From NCBI RefSeq assembly GCF_021390245.1, contig NZ_JAJUXH010000010.1, positions 124,001-188,000 of the forward strand: a stretch of 64,000 bases of DNA, in the 5' to 3' direction. The notes beneath the pieces were generated by a model. The model ran no database searches. It was not told the origin of the DNA and worked only from the letters and a program-made list of their open reading frames with translations. The stretch is from Dyadobacter sp. CY323 (GTDB lineage: Bacteria; Bacteroidota; Bacteroidia; Cytophagales; Spirosomataceae). A program made the translations under genes and the position numbers. This document shows positions 29,280 to 38,225 of the stretch, piece by piece. The stretch's first letter is position 1. Every line of letters starts with the position of its first letter.

Positions 29280-31125
29280 TTATTTGATTACAGTGATACG
29301 ATTTATTCTGGTTTCGTTATTGGCCCGCAATCTGCACAAATATAGACCTGCTTGCACGTCCCGAGTGTTCCATTCTCTGGTATAGTTACACACTTCTAAA
29401 AACCCTGGACTACCACTTATTGATTTGATGATCTTCCCAGTTTGATCCAGAATATCGAGCTCTACCTTTGTTGACTTTTCAATGCTGAACTTAATTTTCA
29501 CGACATCTAATGGCGGATTAGGAAAAGTTTTGAGGTTTTGACCCTCAATTGCAATAGGTTCGAAAACTCCGAAACGACCAGAATTAGGTATTTGAGCATC
29601 GACAGTCGTGAATGAGGTATAGGACTGTCCGTTCGTCGTAATGGTGCCTCTCAGAAACAAGGTTCGACTCTCATAAAAATACCAGGTAAGGATTTCACTA
29701 TTAGATCCTGTTGCGTAATAATTTACCCCGTCTGAGCTGTATTCCCAGCTAAAACTATATGGGCCGAAACCGCATTTATAAACCATCTCATACGTCCGTG
29801 ATCCTTCCGATGCGACATAAGTCGGTCCTTCCAGATAAACATTAAACGTCCCAGCCGGGTTAGGCCGGAAATTACCAACAATGGAACATGTCTCATTAAT
29901 CCATTTTGCATTATTATGATCTGCCGTGCCTGTTGCTCTGCCTCCAACGTTAATACTCGGGTTTGAGAAATTCAGCAGCCTGTTGCTGCCGTTCGAAGTA
30001 TGGGTGCTCATCATGGTGCGGTCCACATCCATAAGCCATCGACATATTATGTCCCTGAGCATAGTTGGGTATGTCTACATGGCCGTCATGGCGACAGCCA
30101 AATAAATAACCTACTTCATGTGGGAAAGTTTTATTTGCGGTCGCCGCCCATATCTCGACAATAGAAAATGATCGCTCATTTTGCAATTTGACTGACCCTG
30201 AGATTCCTCTCACATCCCCTTCAGAATAATACCCATCAGTAAAAAGCACAACCAAATCGGCCGAAAAAATATTTCTTAGTGTACTGGCTGAACCATTAGC
30301 GATCAGCTTTTCTAGGTCAGCGCCCATACCTTCATCTTCTATTAACCCAAAAGGTGCAACTCCTGCCAATGATAATATAGCGCCGCTTTGCACACCACTG
30401 TTATTAACAGTAGAATTGAATTGTGCAATGCCCATCGCCGCTATACTTTCTACTACGGCTATGCTACCGCCCGCAGCGTCCAATGCACTAGGTGTATACA
30501 GAACGAGGACTCTCGGATTTGTCTGGGAATTACATGGGTCCATCCTTTGTCCCGACAGATGGAAATCTTCCGCCGGAGGTTCAGCCGAAGATTCTTCCTT
30601 TTTTACTTTTATAGGAACGTCTCCACAGCCTACATAGTCGATTTGTGTGCTTTCAACTTCCTGTAACGTATAAAGCCCATTAGTTGGGGCTGGTACTATT
30701 TCGTAAACACCATCCGGCGTAGAAATATGCCCTTGAATTACCCCTTTATTTGCTAATAGAATAACAGTCTCGCGATCGTCATCCGTTTTACCAATCCACT
30801 CATCATCCTTTTCAGAGAAATACCTTATGCTTTTCCCTTTTGCTGTTATTACTTTGTTGCTGCCAGGTAAGTGCAAGGTGAGATAGCCATCTTTTTGAGC
30901 CTCGGCCAAGTTGCCCACTTTCACATAAGTAAGACTTTTAATATTTCTGTGTCGCTTTATAATTTGTTCATATTTTATTAGTGAATCGCTTTTTACAGCC
31001 TCTCCAATGGGAATTTCAGTGATGAAGTCATCTGTTTGCGCATAAGAAATCATTGTTGACAGACAAAAAATACTTACCATCAAAAAGCATCTGGAATAAA
31101 AACCAAAGAATGTTTTAGGGCTCAT
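29280..31125 (-). pseudogene. Secreted reprolysin-like metalloprotease with T9SS tail, frameshifted
   Basis: Two overlapping frames together encode one protein. The first starts at the ATG at 31125 (MSPKTFFGFYS) with a signal peptide ending ISYAQ. It runs through a propeptide (FSEKDDEWIGKT) and a metzincin domain up to AYGCG. The second continues from RTMMST through NFSNPSINVGGRATGT to a T9SS domain (TFPNPPLDVVK, ending RINRITVIK). The crossing is near 30015-30030 and needs a net one-base loss. The zinc motif reads HEVGYLFGCRHD, where the family has HEVGHLFGCRHD: the second His ligand is Tyr through one C-to-T change. Two independent lesions suggest a decaying gene, although the frameshift alone could be an assembly error. 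It heads the operon with the lipoprotein paralogues. Confidence 0.85.
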
Positions 31126-31334
31126 ATTAATATTCGATTTAGGGTTAATTACCTCACAAATCAAATGAATTAATTCGGATACCCTTTTGCGGAAATCGCA
31201 TGATATTTTGCGGTTTTCGCAAAACATTTTTAAAGGTTTATTTAACGGTAGTTTTTTACTGTGACCGTAAATCAGAAAATAGTTTCTATTTAAAAACAAG
31301 CTAATAGTACCTGAACAAATCAAAAAATTACATA

Positions 31335-31342
31335 TAGATTTG
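31335..31342 (+). promoter_or_regulatory. Candidate -7 element for the XRE regulator
   Basis: TAGATTTG matches TAnnTTTG and lies 33 bases before the ATG at 31376. A TTG start at 31340 would overlap this element, which favours the ATG. The -33 element is not clear. Confidence 0.35.
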
Positions 31343-31375
31343 TTGATCAGTTACACCTTTCCAACACACGCTCAA

Positions 31376-31720
31376 ATGAATGATTTTGGCAGAAATTTTA
31401 GAAAGCTCAGAGAATCGGCCGGATTGTCGCAGGAAGGTCTGGCGGCAGTTTTGAAAATTTCAACTTCTGTCGTAAACCGGATTGAGAATAATAAAAGGAA
31501 ATTGGATATTGGGTTGATTTACAAACTACCTGAGGCCCTCAATATGAATATTGGACAGGTTGTAACAGCAATTTGCTTCGGAGAAAGTTTGAAAAACAGG
31601 AATGGAGAAATCAACAATCCTTTATCCATGCATTATGAGAAAATAATCGAGGAGAAAAATCAAATAATCCGCGAGAAGAACCGGTATATCGATCAGCTTC
31701 AAGGTAATAAAATAAGCTAG
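31376..31720 (+). CDS. XRE-family helix-turn-helix transcriptional regulator
   Basis: A 114-residue product from the ATG at 31376 (MNDFGRNFRKLRE). The N-terminal 60 residues are a Cro/CI-type HTH (LSQEGLAAVLKISTSVVNRI with an ENNKRK end). A C-terminal coiled coil follows (EKIIEEKNQIIREKNRY), likely for dimerisation. It is divergent from the metalloprotease operon across 250 AT-rich bases and so may control it; this is inference. Its stop overlaps that of the convergent dedA gene. Confidence 0.88.
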   Translation: MNDFGRNFRKLRESAGLSQEGLAAVLKISTSVVNRIENNKRKLDIGLIYKLPEALNMNIGQVVTAICFGESLKNRNGEINNPLSMHYEKIIEEKNQIIREKNRYIDQLQGNKIS

Positions 31721-32346
31721 CTCATTTCCTTCCGCGCATTTAAATATCCTTTTATAACTGTAAACGTTGTTATCGCCAGAAAGAACAGGATAATGTACTG
31801 GACGTAGTCAACGATCCAGGGAAAGCGTTCGCCGAAAAGAAAGCCGCCACCGGTTAATGTGCCGATCCAGATAGCGCCGCCTGCTACATTATTAATAAGA
31901 AATGCAGGAAAAGGCATTTTCACCAACCCGGCTAAAATCGGGGCAAAAGTACGCACAACCGGAAGGAATCGACTGATGATCAATGTCCTGCTCCCATACT
32001 TTTCGAAATAACTACGGGTAGTATCGATGTGCTTCTTCTTGAAAAAGAAGGAATCTTTCCTGTTTTCAAATATCCCACCAAAATATTTACCAAAAATGTA
32101 ACCAACGAGCGAGCCCAAAACCGCAGCAGTGAACATGCAGATCAGTAATATCCCGATCGGTACGTTCAGAATGCCCGTGCCACAAAAGACGCCGGCAAGA
32201 AAAACGAGGTAATCGCCAGGAAGAAAAAAAGCAAAAAACAACCCGTTTTCCGCGAATACGATGAATGTAATAACAAGAAGCCCACCTGTACGTATCAATT
32301 CCTCAGAATTAAGAATGTATTGGAAGAACTCTATAATGGAATCCAT
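31717..32346 (-). CDS. DedA family membrane protein
   Basis: A 209-residue inner-membrane protein of the DedA/SNARE-associated (VTT) family, proposed lipid scramblases or flippases. Hallmarks are FFLPGDYLVFLAG near the N-terminus, GYIFGKYFGG, and the amphipathic SRFLPVVRTFAPILAGL. Several helices flank these. Start is the ATG at 32346. The last bases overlap the stop of the XRE regulator. Confidence 0.93.
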   Translation of the reverse strand: MDSIIEFFQYILNSEELIRTGGLLVITFIVFAENGLFFAFFLPGDYLVFLAGVFCGTGILNVPIGILLICMFTAAVLGSLVGYIFGKYFGGIFENRKDSFFFKKKHIDTTRSYFEKYGSRTLIISRFLPVVRTFAPILAGLVKMPFPAFLINNVAGGAIWIGTLTGGGFLFGERFPWIVDYVQYIILFFLAITTFTVIKGYLNARKEMS

Positions 32347-32386
32347 ATCGCACTTTTTAAGTCAAAAACAGGTCATTTTTTCAAAA

Positions 32387-34276
32387 CTATGCATTTTCTG
32401 ATAGTTCCAGCCATCTCATTTCTTTGTTAGCCTGGCTATCCGTCATTTCTTCAATTTGTGTTGCCCATTTGGCCAGCTCTTCATGGGTGCCGCCATTGTT
32501 TAGTTTTTCGACGAGTCTGGTCTTTTTCTTTTCCAGCTCGGCAATGTCAGATTCCAGCTGCTGCATTTCCTTTTGTTCTTTATAACTCAGCTTTCTTTTA
32601 GGTGCCGTGCCCGCCGGTACAATCTCTTTTGCAACAGGTGCGGTAACTGGTTCTACTGCTTTTGCCGGCGCCGACGGGGTGTTCTTTTTCAATACCTCCT
32701 GCTCATCCTGGTAATCTCGAAGCTCTGTGTAATTGCCGGGGAAATCGCTGATCTTACCTTCACCTTCAAAAACAAATATATGCTGCACCAGTCTGTCCAG
32801 GAAGTACCGGTCGTGGGATACGATAACCAGACAGCCCGGAAAGTTCAAAAGAAATTCTTCCAATACATTCAGACTGGCAATATCCAGATCGTTGGTCGGC
32901 TCATCCAGAATGAGGAAATTCGGCTGCTTGATCAGGATGAGCAGAAGTTGCAATCTTCTCTTTTCTCCGCCACTCAGTTTGGAAATGAAATCGTATTGTT
33001 TGGAGGGAGAAAACAGGAATGCCTGTAACAAATGTCCGACCGTTACCGTCTCGCCGGTTCCCAGTTGTACCACTTCCGCAACATCTTTTACGATATCAAT
33101 AACCCTTTGATTTTCATTGAAGACCAGGTCTGATTGTTTGTAGTACCCAAATTGAACGGTTTCTCCTTTTACAATCTCGCCACTATCCGGAAGCAGCTCG
33201 CCGGTGATCATGTTAAGTAATGTCGATTTGCCCATCCCATTCTGGCCGACAATGCCTATCCGGTCCCCTTTCCGGAATGTATATTCAAATTTCTTGATCA
33301 ACTGGCGATCGCCAAAACCTTTGCTTACATCGTTCAGTTCGATGATCTTGCTTCCAAGTCTTGATGTCCGCACATTTAATTCCATTTGCGTATCGAACTT
33401 CTTCTGACTTGCCTTTTCTTTCAGTTCCTCGAAAGCATCCACACGGTATTTGGCTTTGGTACCCCGGGCTTTCGGCTGTCTCCTGATCCAATCCAGTTCC
33501 TTGCGCATGAGGTTACGTGCCTTATCAATGCCCGCAGCCTCCATTTCCTCCCGCTCTGCCTTTTTTTCGAGAAAGTACGTGTAGTTTCCTTTATAAGAAT
33601 AAGCCGAACCATGATCGAGTTCCAGCATTTGATTACAAACCGTATCGAGAAAATACCGGTCGTGGGTCACCACCAAAAGTGTCGTGTTTGAGGTATTCAG
33701 ATATTCTTCCAGCCATTCGACGGTATCCAGGTCCAAATGGTTGGTTGGTTCATCGAGGATCAGAAGATCTGGATCTTCCAGAAGTACTTTTGCAAGTGCC
33801 ACCCGTTTCCGCTGGCCACCCGACAAGGTGCCAAACAGATTCTCAGTATTATGGATACCTAGTCTCCCCAAAATTTCCTTGGTCCGGTATTCAAAATCCC
33901 ACGCATTGAACTTGTCCATATCCTCCATAACCTCGGAGAGTTCATCATGGTTATCGGTTTCAATGGCGTGTTCATACCGTTTCACAACTTGCGCAACCGG
34001 ATTATTTGAAGAAAAGATCACTTCAAGTACCGGCAGGGTTTCGTCAAAAGCGGGACTTTGATCGAGATAGCCGACACGAATGTCTTTCCGAATGCTTACT
34101 TCGCCCTCATCCGATGGAATTTTTCCAGTGAGGATGTTTAGGAATGTGGTTTTCCCGGTTCCATTCGTTCCGATCAACGCAACCTTATCTCCTCTGCTGA
34201 TCCCGAAATTTATATTTCTAAAAAGCCATTGGTCACCGAACGACTTTGCAATATTTTCTGCTGACAGGTAATTCAT
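32387..34276 (-). CDS. ABC-F family ATPase, Uup-like
   Basis: A 629-residue soluble twin-ATPase without membrane helices that acts on the ribosome or on DNA-linked processes. Domain 1 has Walker A GTNGTGKTT, signature LSGGQRKRVALAK and Walker B LLILDEPTNHLDL. Domain 2 has GQNGMGKST, LSGGEKRRLQLLL and FLILDEPTNDLDI. The inter-domain linker includes the RRQPKARGTKAKYR basic patch typical of Uup. The C-terminus forms a coiled coil (EQKEMQQLESDIAELEKKK), also as in Uup. Start is the ATG at 34276. A TAACTTTG box (34309-34302) lies just upstream. Confidence 0.92.
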   Translation of the reverse strand: MNYLSAENIAKSFGDQWLFRNINFGISRGDKVALIGTNGTGKTTFLNILTGKIPSDEGEVSIRKDIRVGYLDQSPAFDETLPVLEVIFSSNNPVAQVVKRYEHAIETDNHDELSEVMEDMDKFNAWDFEYRTKEILGRLGIHNTENLFGTLSGGQRKRVALAKVLLEDPDLLILDEPTNHLDLDTVEWLEEYLNTSNTTLLVVTHDRYFLDTVCNQMLELDHGSAYSYKGNYTYFLEKKAEREEMEAAGIDKARNLMRKELDWIRRQPKARGTKAKYRVDAFEELKEKASQKKFDTQMELNVRTSRLGSKIIELNDVSKGFGDRQLIKKFEYTFRKGDRIGIVGQNGMGKSTLLNMITGELLPDSGEIVKGETVQFGYYKQSDLVFNENQRVIDIVKDVAEVVQLGTGETVTVGHLLQAFLFSPSKQYDFISKLSGGEKRRLQLLLILIKQPNFLILDEPTNDLDIASLNVLEEFLLNFPGCLVIVSHDRYFLDRLVQHIFVFEGEGKISDFPGNYTELRDYQDEQEVLKKNTPSAPAKAVEPVTAPVAKEIVPAGTAPKRKLSYKEQKEMQQLESDIAELEKKKTRLVEKLNNGGTHEELAKWATQIEEMTDSQANKEMRWLELSENA

Positions 34277-34415
34277 AAATAAAAGTAAAATTCAATCACT
34301 ACAAAGTTAGGATAGATATCAAACAACGAAGAAAAAATTCGTTTTAGTAGGGTAAATAGGCTAATATTGCCGCTTATATTCAGTTAGATGGTTCCATTGA
34401 ACACATTACATTATC

Positions 34416-35402
34416 ATGTACAAAAGATTTTTTTTCCTAATCTCAACGGTTTTCTTTTTTTCGAACACGCAGGCGCAGAACGCTAATTTTAAAAGTTACA
34501 CACAAAAAATCGGAGGAAGTCCGCAGGTTTATGACATGGTCGCAGTACCTGGCGGTGAGTTTACGATGGGCAGCCCAGCTAATGAAAAGGGCCGCAGGGC
34601 AGATGAAGGTCCGCAGCACAAAGTAAAGATTGAGCCTTTTTGGATGGGCAAGCACGAAGTAGTTTGGGACATATATGATTTGTATGCTTTCAAAAATATG
34701 GAGAAGGAAATGGCTGCAAGACATCCGGATCCTGACAAAAGCGTTCAAAAAACAGATGCGAGCACACGTCCCAGCCCACCTTATGTAGATATGTCATTCG
34801 GAATGGGGCGATCAGGATATCCCGCAATTAATATGACACAGTACGCGGCGATATTATTCTGTAAATGGCTTTATGAAAAAACCGGGATTTTTTACCGGTT
34901 ACCAACAGAAGCGGAATGGGAATATGCTTGCCGCGCGGGTTCTAAAACGGCCTATTCGTTCGGAAGCGACGAAGCAACGCTCGATCAGTATGCCTGGTAT
35001 AGAAAAAACAGCGATGCGGCATATAAAAAGATTGGTACCAAAAAGCCGAATGCATTTGGTTTGCACGATATGCATGGAAATGTGATGGAATGGACATTAG
35101 ATCAGTACATTCCTGATTATTATTCCAAAAAACCTGCGAACGAGGCATTTGCACCGGTAAGCGAATTGTACCCGACGGCTGTTCGCGGCGGTTCATGGGA
35201 CGACGAGCCTGCGGATTTAAGAAGTGCAGCCAGAACCGCTTCTAAACCGGAATGGAAAATTCTCGACCCGCAATTGCCAAAAAGCGAATGGTGGATGACC
35301 AGCGCATCTTTTGTAGGTTTTCGCGTAGTAAGGCCATTAAAAGTACCTTCTGCCGAAGAAATCAAAGCGTATTACAGCCCGAAATTGATTGAAGATTATT
35401 GA
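34416..35402 (+). CDS. Secreted FGE-fold (SUMF1) protein lacking the catalytic cysteines
   Basis: The 328-residue product has a signal peptide ending TQAQ. It has a formylglycine-generating-enzyme-like fold: VPGGEFTMGSP, FWMGKHEV, YRLPTEAEWEYACRAG, FGLHDMHGNVMEW and VRGGSWDDEP. Authentic FGE has a pair of Cys after RGGSW. Here that stretch reads DDEPADLRSAAR, with no Cys, so sulfatase activation is unlikely. FGE-fold proteins without the pair act as structural or binding proteins; GldJ and GldK are examples. It is 27 bases upstream of the exported oxidoreductase gene, probably cotranscribed. Confidence 0.88.
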   Translation: MYKRFFFLISTVFFFSNTQAQNANFKSYTQKIGGSPQVYDMVAVPGGEFTMGSPANEKGRRADEGPQHKVKIEPFWMGKHEVVWDIYDLYAFKNMEKEMAARHPDPDKSVQKTDASTRPSPPYVDMSFGMGRSGYPAINMTQYAAILFCKWLYEKTGIFYRLPTEAEWEYACRAGSKTAYSFGSDEATLDQYAWYRKNSDAAYKKIGTKKPNAFGLHDMHGNVMEWTLDQYIPDYYSKKPANEAFAPVSELYPTAVRGGSWDDEPADLRSAARTASKPEWKILDPQLPKSEWWMTSASFVGFRVVRPLKVPSAEEIKAYYSPKLIEDY

Positions 35403-35429
35403 TTTTAATAAACTCTTATATTAAGTAGA

Positions 35430-36773
35430 ATGGAACAAGATAGACGTAATTTTCTGAAAGCATCCGGCTTAATAGCAGGAGGTGCTTTGCTGAATCCATT
35501 GACAGGTTATGGATTCAACAGCGCGGTGGGAGAAACGATAAAAGTTGCTTTGATCGGCTGCGGCGGACGAGGAACTGGTGCTGCTGCGCAAGCTCTGAGT
35601 ACATCTCAAAATGTACAGATCGTTGCAATGGCAGATGCATTTAAGGATCGACTGGATGAATCTTACAAAAATCTGACGGCCAAAAAATATAAGAATGCAG
35701 CTGGCGCTCCAGCGGACATCAAAACGAAAGTAGATGTTCCTGAAGACCGCAAATTTGTTGGATTTGATGCATTCAAAAAAGCGATCGCGTTGAAAGACGT
35801 AGATGTTGTAATTCTTGCAACTCCTCCGGGTTTCAGACCATCGCATTTTGAAGAGGCGGTTAAAAATAACAAGCACATTTTCATGGAAAAACCGGTTGCT
35901 ACCGATGCTCCGGGAATCCGCAAAGTGCTCGAAGTTGCCGAAGAAGCAAAAAAGAAAAAATTGAATGTGGTTGTTGGTCTGCAACGCCATTACCAGGCGA
36001 ACTACCGTGAAGCGATCAAGAGGATTCACGACGGCGCCATTGGAGATATCGTTGGCGGCCAGGTGTATTGGGTAGGAAGCAGCCCGTGGGTGAAGGAACG
36101 TCAGCCCAGCCAAACAGAGATGGAATACCAAATGAGAAACTGGTATTACTTCAACTGGCTTTGCGGTGACCATATTTCCGAGCAACACGTTCACAATATT
36201 GACGTTGCAAACTGGGTGAAAAAAGGATATCCGGTGACAATCCAAGGCTCCGGTGGACGCCAGGTTCGTACCGGTAAAGCATACGGTGAGATTTTTGACC
36301 ACCATACATTAGACCTTGTCTATGCAGACGGAACTGTAATATCAAGCCAGTGCCGCCAGTTCGAAGGAACCTGGAATCGGGTTGACGAAGCGTTCGTCGG
36401 AACAAAAGGTCGCATTGATAGCTTTGAAGGCAAGAAAACTGCTTTAAAAGACTATAAAGGTGGCGTGATTTATCAACATGATGACAAAGGTGACAAAAAC
36501 CCATATCAGGTTGAGCACGACGAATTGTTTGCTGCGGTTGCAAAAGGGGAATACAAATTCGCTGATGCAGAAAATGGCGCGAAAAGTACAATGACATCCA
36601 TCATGGGACGTATGGCAACCTATTCGGGAAAAATGATCAAATGGGATGAGGCTTTGAACTCAGACATTAACTTATTCCCTGACAAGCTGGCCTGGGACGC
36701 ATCTCCTAAGATTTTGCCTGGCCCGGATGGATTGTATCCTGTGGCAGTTCCTGGTAAAACTCAGGTTATATAA
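35430..36773 (+). CDS. Exported Gfo/Idh/MocA family oxidoreductase
   Basis: The 447-residue NAD(P)-dependent oxidoreductase starts with a Tat-like signal (DRRNFLKASGLIAGGALLN). The Rossmann fold follows, with ALIGCGGRGTGAA. The EKPVATDAPG motif (family EKP) is conserved. WYYFNWLCGDHISEQHVHN lies in the substrate domain. A periplasmic member of this family usually works on sugar derivatives or glycosides; the substrate here is unknown. Its partner is the FGE-fold gene upstream, and a strong hairpin follows. Confidence 0.92.
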   Translation: MEQDRRNFLKASGLIAGGALLNPLTGYGFNSAVGETIKVALIGCGGRGTGAAAQALSTSQNVQIVAMADAFKDRLDESYKNLTAKKYKNAAGAPADIKTKVDVPEDRKFVGFDAFKKAIALKDVDVVILATPPGFRPSHFEEAVKNNKHIFMEKPVATDAPGIRKVLEVAEEAKKKKLNVVVGLQRHYQANYREAIKRIHDGAIGDIVGGQVYWVGSSPWVKERQPSQTEMEYQMRNWYYFNWLCGDHISEQHVHNIDVANWVKKGYPVTIQGSGGRQVRTGKAYGEIFDHHTLDLVYADGTVISSQCRQFEGTWNRVDEAFVGTKGRIDSFEGKKTALKDYKGGVIYQHDDKGDKNPYQVEHDELFAAVAKGEYKFADAENGAKSTMTSIMGRMATYSGKMIKWDEALNSDINLFPDKLAWDASPKILPGPDGLYPVAVPGKTQVI

Positions 36774-36791
36774 ATCTTACAATGACTGAAT

Positions 36792-36820
36792 AAAAAATGG
36801 CTCCGAAAGAGCCATTTTTT
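36792..36820 (+). terminator. Terminator after the Gfo/Idh/MocA gene
   Basis: AAAAAATGGCTC pairs perfectly over 12 bp with GAGCCATTTTTT around a CGAAA loop. This is a classic intrinsic terminator. Confidence 0.92.
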
Positions 36821-36938
36821 ATTTGTAGGTAAAATATTAAAACAATCACTCCTGATACATAGCATTTTAAAAAAGGAGTTTTTATATTAGATAAGCAGAT
36901 TTCAGTAACTGCATTTTTGTTGAACGAACTTATAGTAA

Positions 36939-37133
36939 GTGAAACTTGGTCTGAGAAACGCTGTACTTATTTTATTGGCTGGTCTGCTCGTCGTCGCTAC
37001 CGGTTCATTTTTAAATGCCTCACGGGAGCATCTGTCTCACCCGGTTATTTTGAGTGGCCTTGCAGTTGAATTCATTGGTACTATCTGGCTTGTACTCAGT
37101 CTGAACCAAAGACGCAATAAACACAAGTTATAA
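36939..37133 (+). CDS. Small two-helix membrane protein
   Basis: A 64-residue product starting at a GTG at 36939. There are two hydrophobic segments (about residues 8-26 and 38-55) and a basic tail (NQRRNKHKL). No family is recognised. It converges on aroC with 6 bases between the stops. The start and coding status are less certain than for its neighbours. Confidence 0.5.
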   Translation: MKLGLRNAVLILLAGLLVVATGSFLNASREHLSHPVILSGLAVEFIGTIWLVLSLNQRRNKHKL

Positions 37134-37139
37134 GTATCG

Positions 37140-38219
37140 TCAGGCCTTACTTGATTTGTTTCTCAAATAAAAATCCGCCAGAACAAGTGCCGCCATTGCT
37201 TCTACAATTGGAACCGCTCTCGGCACAACGCAAGGATCATGTCGTCCTTTACCCTGTACAATAGCGATATTCCCATCCTGATCAATGCTTTCCTGATCTT
37301 GCATGATGGTCGCTACCGGCTTAAAAGCTACTTTAAAATAAATATCCTCGCCATTTGAAATACCTCCCTGTATGCCTCCGGAATGGTTGGTTCTTGTATG
37401 TACCTGGCCGGATTCATCCGTGAAGAAAGCGTCATTGTGCTGAGATCCCAGAAGCTCCACACCCGCAAATCCGCTGCCATATTCGAATCCTTTTACTGCA
37501 TTAATACTGAGCATCGCCTTTCCGAGTTCCGCGTGAAGCTTATCGAACACTGGCTCTCCCCAGCCAGCAGGTACTCCTTTGATGACACAGCTCACGACAC
37601 CTCCGACAGAGTCGCCGGATTTACGGACACTGTCGATATAGTCAAACATCTGTTGTGCCATTTCCAGATCGGGGCAGCGAACATCATTGGTTTCGGTTAA
37701 TGCAAGGTTTAACGCGCCGTATTCCTTTTCCAGCTTCATAGTACCAACCTGCGATACATAAGCGGATACAGTTACTTTCTGATCATTCAAAAGCGTTTTA
37801 GCAACCGCGCCAGCCGCCACTCTTGCCGCAGTTTCACGTGCTGAACTTCTACCTCCTCCACGGTAGTCGCGGACACCATATTTGGCCTGATAAGTATAAT
37901 CGGCGTGAGACGGCCTGTACTGGGCAGCAATATGGGAATAATCCTTACTGCGTTGGTCTTCATTCCGAATGAGCATGGCAATGGGTGTCCCGGTTGTTTT
38001 ACCCTCAAACACACCTGATAACACTTCAAATTCGTCTGCCTCTTTACGCTGCGTTGTAATGCGCGACTGGCCCGGTTTACGCCTTGTGAGTTCGCTTTGT
38101 ATAAACTCATTATTAAACGTGACTCCCGCCGGACACCCCTCTATAATCACTCCAATCCCTGATCCATGCGACTCACCAAATGTGGCAATCTTGAATATTT
38201 TACCGTATGTACTTCCCAT
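37140..38219 (-). CDS. aroC: Chorismate synthase
   Basis: Converts EPSP to chorismate, the last shikimate step, with reduced [23 protein letters not shown] is the N-terminal signature, and RRPKPGQ-like residues read [33 protein letters not shown] is the second signature. [11 protein letters not shown] lies near the C-terminus. At 359 residues it is normal. batD lies 6 bases upstream on the same strand. Confidence 0.97.
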   Translation of the reverse strand: MGSTYGKIFKIATFGESHGSGIGVIIEGCPAGVTFNNEFIQSELTRRKPGQSRITTQRKEADEFEVLSGVFEGKTTGTPIAMLIRNEDQRSKDYSHIAAQYRPSHADYTYQAKYGVRDYRGGGRSSARETAARVAAGAVAKTLLNDQKVTVSAYVSQVGTMKLEKEYGALNLALTETNDVRCPDLEMAQQMFDYIDSVRKSGDSVGGVVSCVIKGVPAGWGEPVFDKLHAELGKAMLSINAVKGFEYGSGFAGVELLGSQHNDAFFTDESGQVHTRTNHSGGIQGGISNGEDIYFKVAFKPVATIMQDQESIDQDGNIAIVQGKGRHDPCVVPRAVPIVEAMAALVLADFYLRNKSSKA

Positions 38220-38225
38220 TAACTA

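Noticed and set aside
29950-30062. Programmed frameshifting in the metalloprotease
   Set aside because: No slippery heptamer or evident downstream structure is seen near 30015-30030, and the zinc motif is itself damaged. Mutation or sequencing error is more likely.
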